This document shows, piece after piece, positions 13,640 to 26,216 of a stretch of DNA of 64,000 nt. Numbering within the stretch: position 1 is the stretch's first letter; each line of letters opens with the position of its first letter. This DNA is from Hymenolepis diminuta (taxonomy: Eukaryota; Platyhelminthes; Cestoda; Cyclophyllidea; Hymenolepididae). The DNA lies in assembly GCA_900708905.1 (NCBI GenBank), contig CAADRB010000004.1, positions 2,855,685 through 2,919,684 of the forward strand. The letters run 5' to 3'. Below the pieces are notes generated by a model. The model saw nothing but the letters and a program-made list of their open reading frames with translations, did not search any database and had not been told where the DNA came from. Both the position numbers and the translations under genes were made by a program.

Positions 13640-13820
13640 TGGGATAGGAGACGGTGTCATAGGTGCTCTCTGGTGAGAAACTGTAATCCTGTCAGTGTCT
13701 GTATTAGCAAAACTTAATCAGTACGTTTGGCCACTTCGCTCACTGAGTGTGCACCAATGGGGATCGAACCCGTGACTTCTGCCATGGTAGACGTGCACGA
13801 TGTCCACTGCACCACCAGTA
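13640..13820 (-). mobile_element. tRNA-derived SINE, best-preserved copy
   Basis: On the minus strand TGGTGCAGTGG (13804-13814) fits the pol III A box and GGTTCGATCCC (13760-13770) fits the B box, with 33 bases between, as in tRNA genes. The tRNA-like head is followed by a body shared with other copies: CACACTCAGTGAGCG, a GGTTAA-type segment, then TTTCTCACCA and a CTATCCCAAG-like end. It cannot be a tRNA gene: no acceptor stem pairs, and the body continues past it. Confidence 0.82.
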
Positions 13821-14689
13821 TAAATAAACGGACATACTAATATTAGAAAATGGCTTTGATGATTTTTACCTTTTAGAATGAACCAGTTAGAACTGGACTT
13901 GTTTATTTACTTGGAATGTGACTTCCTTCTTTTAATATAGTAATTTTCCATTTTCAATAAAACAGACTTGAGAACCTTCTGAAATATTTGATTGTGTCGT
14001 TCTACTTTTATTGATTATCCTTAGACATTCCTCATCCTACTTCAAGCATTGTAGGCCATTTTGAGTCCATTCATTCAGTATTACATTATTAGGAATATGT
14101 GAGATGATATGTACCTCGTTAAAAGTGGAAATGGAGAATGCAGACAATCAAATAAACTTGTACCTCTGATGAAGTTAGGTTAGCCTGATTTCTTGACCCT
14201 CACTCATATGGCATATGTTCCCTCTTCTTAAAAACTTAATTGTCTATTTGTCATTCCTATGCGATTTAGTCAAACTTCGTCAAACTTTCTTGTTTTGCCA
14301 TGGTTTGTAAGAATGAGAAAGAAATATACACAATAATTTATGGTATGGTCTTAAGTTTTATAAATATATGCAATACTATCCAAAGTTAAGAAACAGTGCT
14401 TTGTTTAGGCAGATTATATTATTATTAGAGAAGTTAGGGGTCAGCGGATGGTAAAAAGTTAAGCTTTGCATTCCTCTGCTAAACAGCTACCATCCATCAT
14501 TGCGTCTGAAGACCACCAGCAAGATGTGATGATCCATAGGCGAGGTTCAGGAAATAGCACTTTGATTTCTAATCAGGGCTTCTGATGGTTGATTATTAGC
14601 CCTGATTGAAAAAAAGTTGAACAGATGAGTTATTGAAATAAATCTCAATACCCTTAGCATCAATTTCGTTTAATTGATTAAGATTCAGA

Positions 14690-14865
14690 AGTATTCAAAT
14701 CAGCTATCGGTACAGTAATTTTATTTTTCCGCGAAGTCAGATTTTTCGGGTTCAGTGCCCGGTGATATAGATAGCCAACAGCATTGGTCAATTCTTGAGG
14801 GCAGGAAGGGTGATAGAATGTGAAATTCTCATGAGAACACTTTCCGTAATGAGTTTGAGAAGTTG
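14690..14865 (+). mobile_element. tRNA-derived SINE, degenerate copy
   Basis: GAAGTCAGA, then GGGTTCAGTGCCC (B-box remnant), AGCCAACAGCATTGGT and GATAGAATGTGAAATTCTC follow the SINE order. Confidence 0.6.
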
Positions 14866-16269
14866 AGGAAAAATAGTTTCTCTTTTGGGCGTTTCTTTTA
14901 ACAGTAGTCATTGCAATCTAATTAGGAAACTTAATAAGCTCCATCTCTGTTGTACCATCTAATGTATTTCACCTTAACTATCTGTATAAGTTTGTAGATG
15001 GTAATCTAACCTTTGACATCGTATACTAGCATGCTGATGGTGTACCACAGAGTGCATGATTTTTCCCAAGCCTCAAAGTTAGTTGTGAGAGGTCATATTA
15101 AGTTTATATCTTTATAAATCAAACTTATTGACCTGTATGAGCAATTATTCCCATTTCTAATGAAAATAGTCTATGAATACTGGCTGAGACTTACTAGTTT
15201 AGTGTAGCGAACATAAATACGTGACCTTAAAAAAATGGTAATGCATATCTTGTTGACCCTACGTTAACCTACATAAAATTGCAGATGTGCAGATCACATA
15301 ATGTTTTGCACATAGGGCATATATGATCAGAAACTCTTAACTCGTCATAATCTTCTCCAAGTTTAGATATATTTAGCTCCCAAATGTTAGGAGGATGCAT
15401 AGATAGGTACATATATATTGAGACATAGTTGTCCTAGCCTTTCATTAGTTTTCTACAGCGAAACAAAGTGTTTCATATAGAGAAATATCTAAACACGCCG
15501 GAAGGGAAAGATAAATCAGTTTTAAGAGGGACTAGGGATAGTAGGAATGCGAGGCAAAGAATCAGAAGCATCCAATTTCATATTTACAATGTAAAGTTTG
15601 ATGAAGTTTGCCATTTTTCTCTCTATATAGAAAATCTGATTGACTGACTTTCAAGAGATTTAGCAGCCATTTTTTTAACAAAGAGCCAATGACGTCGAGC
15701 TCCAACACATACAATTTCCTTTCTTCACACACGCCTTTCAGTTGTAATTGATGCTCGATAATGCGACGAATGGAATTCTCTAAAGGATCTATTATCCTGA
15801 TTTTTCCTTCTTTCTCACCAAACACCAGTTTAGTATCTGTATGTAGATACTTTAGTCAACTACAAATGGGCAGATTTAGAGGTATCACTCCTTAATGGAT
15901 GCCATTTCAACAGTATTTTGATTAATATCGCATCTCCCCTTCGAAGACCTTCTCTTAGATTTAATCCTCGCTATTATAATTGAGTGACAAATCTTTAAAA
16001 ATAGGCTTTCAAAATTAAACTTTAACATTCATTTTTCATCTCCTGTCTAAGTCTAACATTATTCATTGAACAGTATTCTAAAGTGTCTATAATCCTTGAT
16101 CATCGAATTCACGATGGATAACGGCAGATGAAATTGATCAACGCATGTTTCCAATTGCCTTGCTATAGTTTTAATAGACCAATTTCATAATCGGTCTAAG
16201 TCTCATAAGTTGTCTCCTGGCCTTCATAATATCTCAGCTTTATACTTTATTAATATCCATAGTAATATA

Positions 16270-16590
16270 ATTGTGTTAAGGAACTAGAATCAGCTAGTAG
16301 AGAGTTCGAGGAATGATAAAAAGAAGAGAATCGAAAAATATTGAGGGTAACGTCAGGGTATCAATGAGCCATACTTCAGTTCGTGTTCCCCTAGATTGCA
16401 GTAAATGCTTATACATGATATAAACTGCCTATTGATAGGTCTTTCGATTATGATGGTCAATTGTGCTATGTCAGTTCATTTTTCCTTCCAACGATTTAGA
16501 AAGCAAAATGATCTTACACGATATTCATCAGCCTAAAGTGTTAACAAGGCGAAAGTGAGATATCTAAAATGCCTATTTGAATTCGTTAGT
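16270..16590 (+). repeat. Family A repeat with an internal deletion
   Basis: TTGAGGGTAACGTCAGGGTA, CCCCTAGATTGC, TTCATTTTTCCTTCCAACGA and AAGCAAAATGATCTTACACG. About 80 bases of the consensus middle are missing near 16385. Confidence 0.66.
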
Positions 16591-17104
16591 CCTGTGTTAG
16601 TTGCGCCAAGAATTTGATGCTACATGAAATATTAGGAAGAAAGAGGACCAGTATGTGATATTAAGTCAATTAATTCTGTTTATTTATACCATATTTCTTC
16701 ATAAGTGAAAGTGATGTTCACTTTTAAGATAAACAGTTTCGTCCCTACACGATAGATGCATACTAAAAATCACGGCATTATGCAGTTTGACATACAAACA
16801 ACGAAAAGGGAGATTTTGGATAATTACAGACACTGTTCATGAGGAAGACAAGAGCGAAATTTGTACATTTATATAAATGCGAATGTTTTATTAATCTTTG
16901 ACACTAGAATTAAGAGGCAGGAGGAGTTGAAGAAGAAGAGTTAAAGTGGCAGACAAATTCTTTAAAAAGGCGATCTGTTAATCTCAGAAAAAAGGAGTGA
17001 AACGTTCTAATTTAGGAATGAAATTTGTTATCAGTAGAAGAATAAACAGAAGGGTAAAAATCTTGTTAAAGGACTGAAGTACTCTTTAACCAATTAAAAG
17101 ATTG

Positions 17105-17300
17105 CATATTTTAAATTGCACCAGACAATGTATTCATCTGTGAAGTCAGTGATTGCAAGTTCGATACCCACCCGTGCATACGAAATGAGCGGAACGGCTA
17201 GCCACATTGGTTATGTTTAACTAATACAGGGGTTGGCAGAAGTTAAATTTCTCGTCAGAAGGGCTCTATGGTGATGATTTTCTACCCAAGATGAGTTTTG
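17105..17300 (+). mobile_element. tRNA-derived SINE, degenerate copy
   Basis: GTGAAGTCAGTGATTGC, AAGTTCGATACCC (B box), ATGAGCGGAACGGC, GCCACATTGGTTA, ATTTCTCGTCAG and TCTACCCAAGATGAG follow the shared SINE body. Confidence 0.72.
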
Positions 17301-18349
17301 GGAACTACTATTATTATTTACAAAAGCTTAATTAATATAACTTTCAAGCTCGGTAAAGAGAAGCGTTTTTTGTAACACATGTTGGCAGGGACATTTCTGA
17401 TGTGGAAATTTCATTCAGAAATCAGTTCTATTTAATAAATTTGATCTTTTGCTTGATTACTGACTGATACAACAAGAAAGAAAAAATTAACAGCTTTTAA
17501 TCATGGATAATATCTAAATAAATGCGGCAGTATAGGCATTTCAAGAAATATTTGAAATATTTAGAGTAGAAGCCGGGCGAAGAGTTAAGAACTTTACTGT
17601 GTTCGGATTCTGAAATGGTTAAGTCATCTGCAGATTTAATTTGTTCCATATTTCATTTCATATGGGTTTTAAAACAGTCACTATAAAACCAAAAATTCTG
17701 ATATTTGGTAGGTTGTCTGTACGTCACTCGCACTTCTAAGGAGTCAATGACATCGAGCATCCAAGTATTCGAGTATATTCTGAGTAAAAATTCCTAATCA
17801 GATATTTTCCAGATTACTTTATCTCACATCAGAATAAGTTTTTTATGGAATTTTGAGTTGACAGCCGTTATGTACCCCATTCATTCAAGATTAGCTTTTC
17901 AGAATCCAAATTTCAACGTGATGCTATGAAGGAAATGCAACTAACCAGAGCTAGAAGGACTGCAGAAGGAGTGGAAGTAAAAATGGCTCATCGCGAAGTT
18001 CGTATCCTGGTACATTTAATACTGAATGCAATTGGAAATATGAATAAGTGTTGTGAACTCTATTCCTAATAGCATTATCATTACAGAATATTCACATTTT
18101 CCATTAATTAAAGTTTAAATGTGTTTTTCAAATTTTGCCAAAGTTGAAATAAACAAATGGCATTATGCTGTCATCCACCTGCTTATGGAGCTATGAAGAT
18201 ACGGATAAATCGAAAAAGCTTGGCCAGACATTCAATTAGATCAACTAATCAACAAGCTCTTATTATTTTGGATGTGAATGCTCCCAAAAAACCCTAGAAT
18301 CGAAATGATCTTGGTAGCGTTTGGATATCACTAAACAACTTATAGCTCT

Positions 18350-18720
18350 TATGAGAGTGTGGACGACATAATGCTTCCACATCCTGACTTCGTTGTAATC
18401 TCTTATCCTATCTTTCTTCTCATTAATTACAGATTATATCACTAATTCGGGTAAGTAAAACAGACTAGAACTAACTCGAAAACTTCTGTAAACTGACCTT
18501 TAAAACATTCGGATATTAAAATGTCGAAAACGCCTTTTATGAGAAATTGGAAAACGAATATTTATCAAATTCAAATAAATCAAGATCATTGACATCCACT
18601 GATATTCATTGTCTATTCCAATTTGGTCCCTCCCGTTTCTTCATTTTCTTGACTATTTTGCTTCTTCTTGCATACAGATGTTATCTCATGATTGAGATTT
18701 GTAAAAATTCCTTTCTGCGT
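18350..18720 (-). repeat. Family B repeat
   Basis: The terminal part, ACAGATGTTATCTCATGATT then GAGATTTGTAAAAATTCC, matches the end of the other copies. The 74-codon ORF here is incidental. Confidence 0.42.
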
Positions 18721-19039
18721 TGCAATTGGAAATTACATTTAAATCTAAATGCTGTGACTGATTGCCATTAGTACCGACCCAGAATCTGACTTTATGATAA
18801 GCTCAGTTTTTATTAACTAACCTTCTTATAAGTATTATTTGCCTATTAACACAATCATAACTGAGTACAATATGAGCATATGTAATTTGATCCTTTCAGC
18901 CGACAATCAACAGACACCTCAGTATGACCGAAACTCAGATAGAATCATCTTAAAAGTAAACTATCCATGTGAAATTGTAACCAAATAGGATATCTAGTCC
19001 GCCTAATCTTCAGAACTTCTAGAGATCAAAACTCACCAA

Positions 19040-19215
19040 GTTCACTAGGCGAAGTGTTAACAGCGTTTGACTTGGGCGAAGCTAAGGTATTCTGGAGCCA
19101 TGTTTACGCGAAACTCACATTCTATCTCCTCTCTCATCAACCAGAACCAACCAGATCACTGATTAGCATCAATCCCGTGTCGTCTGGCTTGTCAGAAGTG
19201 CACATTGACCAGTGT
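19040..19215 (-). mobile_element. tRNA-derived SINE, degenerate copy
   Basis: On the minus strand a GGGATTGATGC remnant, GGTTGGTTCTGGTTGATGAG, GATAGAATGTGAGTTTC and CCTTAGCTTCGCCCAAG match the 60.6 kb copy. The 73-codon plus ORF across it is therefore repeat-derived. Confidence 0.58.
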
Positions 19216-21429
19216 GTACTGGCACATAAGAGCAGAATGCTTCACATTTTACAGGACCTAGGGAGTGATATGTAAATTTGCAGAATCATATCAAATTAAA
19301 TTCATAAGATTAGTGAACTTTCGGGATTCACTTATGTTTATGACAATGCGGAGAGAGTATAAATTCAGAAAACAAATATTTATTAGACCACGATTTCATT
19401 TTATTGCAAAAATTGCTAATAATAGAACAGCATAATGTTTGATTTGTTAGTTTGTGGAGAACAGCCGCGGATTGAAAACTGAAGCATGCAGTACTTTTCA
19501 GATTCGCTGCAAAAATCTAATTTTCATTGATAGAATAGCATGTAAAATATTTTTGAATCTATGGATTATTCACAAAAAGACAATACCATAATCATAATAT
19601 TATTCTTAAAACCACCCACTTTTTTAGGCTTTGTTAATTTGGATCGAAATAAAGAAAATGCAAATACAAAGGAAGCCTGCGTTTTTAAAAATCAGTATCC
19701 ATTACGAGTGAATTCAATTATCTTGAAAGCTACCATCCAACTGAGCGCTCTCAAAATTTTTAAGGACGAAGAGTCCTAACCAAAACTGGTGCCATGTAAA
19801 AATTTTGGTTTCAAGTCCGAAATCTTAAAATTTATACCTTTCTTAATCCTGTTATCTTTACCTTAAAGATTATATGATTCCTGTATGGATCATATCTTCG
19901 AAACGGCCTCTTGTTCAAATGGACTAATGCAAATGACACTTACAGCGAGTAAGTAAATGCTTCAAAACTCTAGAAGAGATGACTTTACTGAGAAAAAATT
20001 TGAATTTAAAAGAATTTTAATGCTCAGTTTACTCTGGAGACGTAGCGGTTAACTTGTACATGCAGAAAATCGAAATTCATGAGCGAGTATCCGCCCGATG
20101 GCACAATCAGCTCTACCAATTTAAACAGGTACGGAATGCGACTTTCTCTACTCAAGGAGATGAATGGAAATGAAAGTGGGTGAACACAGCAAGTAATCAG
20201 TTTCAACGCTTAAAATCTTGCTTAGAAGGTAGTGTTTAATCAAATTTATATCTGTTTTTTAGTAAATTAAGGCAAAAAATGTATTTAACACAAAATGTAA
20301 AGAAAATGCAATAAAATTATGCAATACTATCTAATCCGTATTCACTCTGAGCCACTTTAAACGGCAATTTATAAATTCCTTACTTTTTCCGACTGTAAAG
20401 CTCTCGAGCCTTAGAAGAAAATGCAAACCTTAATTTTAAATACAAAACAAAAGGATTTTTAATTATAATCTCTCTCTCTCTCTCTGATTATCATGCTTTA
20501 ATACTATCCATGAAAAAGTAAAAATCATGTCAAATTTTAACCGGAGAAAATATCGTAGTAAAGGAAAAAATAAACAAGTTCGATTAGGTAAGAAACGAGG
20601 GAGGGGGTCAAAAATTGGGCACCGAAGTCAGTATATCACAGGTCATATTTAATTTAAACTCGAGAGCATTGAGTTTTTAATGCGTTCAAAGGGAGAAGAG
20701 TTCAAATCGAGGTGCCCTAGTGTTAAAACTTTATAAATTTGGCTACCAGGTGCATGGGTGGGAATATGTTTACTATAGTCAGAGTGTCTGGTCATGCCAC
20801 CTCGGTCTATTTGTGTACCTTACAGTCGAGCGCAAGTAGGTAAGATTCTCATTAAGTACAGCATAGCTCACCGTATTTTGAGGAGCTTAATCAACCTCAC
20901 GATTCAACCAGTCGGCCAAGCAGCTCCAAATCCTGCTCACACATACCTCTTAGGAAATATTAATACACCAAGTTTGATTGACTTCATTCCAATCAGGAAT
21001 TTGGAACGTTGGTATTGACTTCAACAAATTCAACCAACCAACAGAATTTAATAATAAACTAAATATGATAAGGTAAGACCTCTTTTATTCTCCCTATTTT
21101 ATCTCGTTATTCGCTTTCTCTCCTCATATATTTGATATGTGTGTTACTTTTCCTCGCATTGAGATACTTTCTCGAGATTAAAATTACCTCTATATTTTGT
21201 TCTTTTGAAGGCGATATTTAGCAACATAGTTAAAAATTATGCATGCTATTCATGTTATAAACTACAAGCACTAGTTTTGATATTATAACTTTTGGCAATG
21301 CAAAAGCCTTTACGTTTTGATCATGAGGTAGGATCGAAACAAACGAACTGGCTAAAGAAATTGTTCAAACAGTGTCGAAAAGGAGTACGTAATGAATTCA
21401 AGACGTATTTTATACTCTAAAAGCATTGA

Positions 21430-21620
21430 GTTAGCAAATTTCTCAAAAGGTGTATAATTCAATTTCTAATATCCGAATGTTCCAAAGTTCAGTTTTCATG
21501 GTTTGATCTTGGGGTATCTGGGTGAGTTTATGTACACAATATTCAGAGCTTGTTGATATGTTGATTTAATTGAATGATCGTTTGTGACACCTCGATTCAT
21601 TTGTAGGGCAAATGAAGTGT
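21430..21620 (+). repeat. Family B repeat fragment
   Basis: GGTATCTGGGTGAGTTTATG, CAATATTCAGAGCTTGTTGA and GTTGATTTAATTGAATGATC. Confidence 0.52.
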
Positions 21621-23420
21621 TCTCTTTTGCCTCTTAGAATTATTAATCACTCATCCGTTTTCAGATATTTTTTAATGCAATTATTTGATATTTTCCTCTG
21701 GATAACAATTAAAGTGAATTATAAAACCTTTCCACAAAATACATAAACCTAATTACTCTACACACTATTAGTATTGTAACAGACTAAATAATATTATTTG
21801 GTACCATGTAATATATATGATTATATATTTACATAAATAACTGTAAGGAGTTGAGCTCGTCTGTTGTTAGCCTGGAAATGATAACTATAATTCTCATCGC
21901 GCTTTAATTACACAGCCTGTCACATGCCGCAGTAGTAGTAGCAATCTATTTTTAGAAACGCAGAAAAATGATCCCACTGTTTGGTGTCGCACTCTCGATA
22001 CCTGCTATAAATATATGATAATAACAATAATAATAATAATATTTCCGTTTATTTATGAAGATAATATGGAAATATAAATAAACTGTTGCTTCCATAATTC
22101 AAACAAAGATTCATTATCTTCTATTTCTTGGCTTCTGTCCGGCTCAAATCTTTCTTGACTCCCTTAATCTCCCCCTTATTCATATTATCTCCCATGACCA
22201 AAACTTGTAAAATATCTTTGCACTTACACGCGGAATAATAATAGCAAGCTAATGTCTAGTTATGGGATATAACTTATGAAAAGTATGTGGAGATTTGGCT
22301 GAAAAAACTAGGGATTTTCACTTCTTCACTGCTCAGCTGAGAAGAACTTAGGCTGCCGCATTCTCAAAAGGTCATGTAGGATAGTTGCATTGAATTTAAT
22401 ATCAGCATTGCCGTTGGCATTCTGATATATGGCATTTGATTTTATTTAAAGCGTTCGGAAAATTTGATACTTGGATTCCTTGCTGATCGCTGCATCTGTA
22501 AGACATTGATCCCGTCGATAACGCGACAGCAGTGCTACTTTTTTACTGCTTTTTCTCGAATCGCCTGGAAGTAGGGATTTGTGATTTTGAGATAGAAATC
22601 GACAATGTTGATTTTTTTTCACCACGACAGGACGATCAAACTAAAGACTTCTTTGGCGTTTTGATTGATATGCCCTTGCCATGATTTTGTGTAAGGCGTC
22701 TTTCTAGTTTTCTTGGCTACTTGATGGCCAGAAAGAAGTTTATGCATAAGATTATTAGGGTGACATTTTTACAGCATCTTAAAGTCGAAATCTTCGTTGA
22801 ATCTCCGCAGCACAATTTCTCAGAGGAGTTCGCTTAACTAGCTTTTTAAATGGCCGGCATCGTTAAATGGAGCCTTAAGTTTGCTGTTGTCAGAAAATCT
22901 TAGTGCTAGTGGTGAAAGGCCATCTGCTTCAGGAAGATCTCAATAATCCATGAGTTTACTTTGAATGATATTTGTGAACGTTTTAAAATGGTCTTACATT
23001 CCAAACCCTACCTATCTACTTCCCACTCAAATGCGTCTTATTGTAAATATACAATTATTAAAATGGCTTTTTATCTTTGGCATACCATCCCCTCCCCTGC
23101 ATTCAACTTTGTTTTGTAAATCTTTTGTGCGTCTTAACAATGCCTGAGCTAAATGTGGAGATGGCATAAATCACACTGTAGTAGGGGCTTTGTTTTTGCA
23201 ATCAATAATTTTCCGATTTCGAGGCTTAGATATGTAAGTTTTAAATATTATTAGTCTCAACTACCATGGAAACGTATGTTTTAAGGTTGTGAACAGGTAT
23301 AATTGTTTACTTGTTCAATATAACCTTTCCCTTTCTCTCCCTCTCCCTTTTTTTTCTAATATCATAAAATTCTTACGCATTAAACAAAAGAATAATAATA
23401 ACAAATGCACTTTATATTCT

Positions 23421-23470
23421 NNNNNNNNNNNNNNNNNNNNNNNNNNNNNNNNNNNNNNNNNNNNNNNNNN
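23421..23470. other. Assembly gap of 50 N
   Basis: Fifty undetermined bases. The round number suggests a placeholder rather than a measured length. Open frames drawn across it are artefacts. Confidence 0.98.
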
Positions 23471-23929
23471 ATTTATTGGATACTTTTCTTTAATCTATAC
23501 CATCAAGTGGAATTCTACTTGCAATTTATTCATTGTAGAAGAGTTGGCAATGGGTTTAAAGGTAATTTTTCAAAATTGATATCACAAGAATCGTTTACCA
23601 ACAAAGAAGGGGGGTTGATCAAAATAATATGCTTAAGTATCTTAATAGTAGCACTCATTATTACTACTTTATTGTGTGGATATAAAATAAATTTGGGTGT
23701 GAAATCATTCACTGGAAAAAATATCAATCAAACATATTAAGTTCAATAAATTCAAATAAACTAGTATAATTAATGGTGCCTAATGAGAAACAAATATTGA
23801 ATATGTATGTATTAAAAATCGTAATTATCTGTCAAAATATATTTAAGTATGAGAAACAACAAATCGTTCAGTAGAGAGGAGACGGAGAAGATTGAGTTAA
23901 GAGACAATAGGGCAAGTTAGAGCAACAGA

Positions 23930-24200
23930 AATTTTCCTTCATTTGAATTCTGGAAGCATTGAATTGTCCGCTTTCTTATTAGGAGTATGATTCATCTTGC
24001 TATACTCAAGTATTCCGAAAATCAATCTTCATAATCTGATCTCCAGGTTTCCGAGCGAGCTCATGTCCTCGATATTCAGAACTTGTTAACTAGTTGATTT
24101 AATCAAATAGTTAATTATGCCACTTTGATTCGTTTATGTCTTCTTACAGCTATTAGCATATAACTGAGACAATTAAGGCATCTTAAATACATCAAAGCTC
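23930..24200 (+). repeat. Family B repeat
   Basis: TTTCCGAGCGAGCTCATGTC, CTCGATATTCAGAACTTGTT and AACTAGTTGATTTAATC match 21.5, 37.76 and 42.25 kb in the same direction. Confidence 0.55.
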
Positions 24201-25794
24201 AAAGGAGTTCCCTTAACGAACTTAATAATTGCTGTAGGGGCATTGTACATTAAATTACTTAGGTGGTAAATGGTTGATGTCCAAATTTGAATAGTCAGAG
24301 AACGGAATGACAAATCACATTGGTTCACTAGCGGAGAAGTAGCACAATGGAAGCTTTACAGCTGATAAGCGTCAGAATGCCCCTCCTAACCTCAAGATAA
24401 TTGTTGAAAAACTGTTCTTTATAATTATTATTATCAATCTCAACCTCAATTTATAAAGGAGTCTTGGGTTCTTAATTGAGATAAATCATAAAAGGCCTAT
24501 TTAAATAGAATTTTCAATGTTACTATTATTTTTTTAGAACAAAGGAATCCAATAATGATAAACGATTGCCCAAAAGTTAATCGATTTTTCTTAAATTTCA
24601 CTCGATTTATTATGATCAGAGCTGTTCAAACATTCAAAATTTTAGAGCAAATTTGGTTGCCAATTCTTCTTTCGACATGAATAAGTTTGTAGTATCGATT
24701 TTTTCAGGGTGACTTATCTGTAGCCTTGAACGGGATATTGATTTTCGATAGATTCCATCCTAGCAGACGCAAGTGAGAGTAATTTTTGTGCCGAAATTTT
24801 AAATAAATGCATTGAAAGATACTTTAAAACCGCGGTTTTGGTTAAATGATTGGTTGTTATTTCTATGCCGAAGAAGTAAATTAAGAAAAAAGGAGGAGTA
24901 TAGTTGAGGTAATTATTAAATTAAAGTATAACATTTACAATCGGCTAGGTATAATTGACTTACGCTTCTCAAGCGTAACAAACCGCTGCGCTCCATTCAA
25001 GTGAAAAACGGAAATCTTTCAATATTAGAAATACTGCTACATTTCATTAACTCTGCCGATATCTCATAATAAAGTCGCCGTTTTAGTAAGCTCATTTTCG
25101 TAAATATTTGCAAAATCACATGATAGTTCAAGTAAAGTAAGCTTCTCATTATTCATTCAGTCCATTCTCCTCTTCATTATAGTAAGTACATTTACACCGC
25201 TATATTTTGAAATGAAGACTCCTTGCATTTTGGCATCATTTCTATTTGATGTGTGTTTTAAACCGCCAAAATGGTGGAAAAAGTTAGTGAATTGAGGGAA
25301 TTCTAGTCGTTTTTGAAGAAATACTCAAGTTTTCATAGTTCTCCCCCCCCCCCTTCATCTCGTATTTCTTTGATGATGATTCTAGATGTTATCTAATTTC
25401 CATTATACTCGTTTTGTATTTTACTTCATAGAATCCGCTTTTTGAAACTTTCTATCTCATCCGCTCATACATATGCGAACCCCTTTCATACACTGCGCGC
25501 GCCCTTTTAGAGCTGTGAATTGAATTCAGTCTAAATGCATTTTCAACTTTGGAAAAAAAACACTTCCATTAATGGCATAGAACAGAAATGAGCCTAAAAA
25601 TTTTAACAAATCTTCAAGAATAGTAACTGACGCTAGAGGGGTAACGATTAAGAAAAGGAAGTAATATTAATAATAATAACTAGCAAGCTATTTAAAAATG
25701 TTGAAAGATAGCTAAATAAAATCAGGCTGCTAATTATGCGCAAACAAAAGCGTACTTCAAGCTTTAAATAGAAGGAGCTGTATTCCTTAAAAGT

Positions 25795-25800
25795 TTTATT
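25795..25800 (-). terminator. Candidate poly(A) signal of the zinc-finger gene
   Basis: AATAAA on the minus strand, about 420 bases beyond the stop codon. Hexamers are common in AT-rich DNA, so this is tentative. Confidence 0.35.
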
Positions 25801-26216
25801 TAATACCAGTTCATTCAACCCGACCAGAGGCCATAGGCCAAGTCTGGCCTAATAGAGGCCTTACATAATAAGAGGGAATGTCAGAGTTCATTACTGACCT
25901 AGATAACAAGTCAGTAGAATCGCGAGTAGTATATGGCCTGATTCGTTCCAATTACAAACTGCATGTGCAAGAGAAAAGGAAAGAAGGGATTACAAAATCA
26001 AAAACAGAGAAAGGAGTCAGTATTAACACTAAGGAGGAAGGGAAGGCGAATAGAGGATTTGAAAGTCATTAAATGCTGCATAACAGAAAGAGGGAGGAGT
26101 AGAGTAAAATGCACTCTAAAAACATGCAGATTGAGTATCAAAATAATAGGCCAAGGTAGCGAAGCACTATGGGGAATATTTACAAAGCTACACAGGTCAC
26201 TATTATCATTTCTTCA

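Larger units (their letters stand above)
1..26216. other. Gene-free repeat-rich intergenic region
   Basis: No splice-bounded open frame or recognisable domain was found. Besides the repeats listed separately it holds a CT-rich tract at 292-312, C-rich runs at 611-628 and 680-708, a purine-rich tract at 6001-6026, a short (TC)n at 20469-20485 and a run of 11 C at 25343-25353. Stretches where I see nothing interpretable include 1481-3960, 5780-7180, 7520-8720, 9790-11330, 15000-16260, 19300-21400 and 24250-25790. ORFs of 60-111 codons here are about what chance gives at this base composition. Confidence 0.7.

Noticed and set aside
13755..13816. A functional tRNA gene
   Set aside because: Pol III boxes are good, but no closed acceptor stem is visible and the sequence continues into the shared SINE body.
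20469..20485. (TC)n tract as a regulatory GAGA-type element
   Set aside because: Isolated, with no nearby gene. Simple microsatellites are common in this DNA.
23289..23740. ORFs of 96 and 111 codons
   Set aside because: Both run through the block of N and cannot be trusted.
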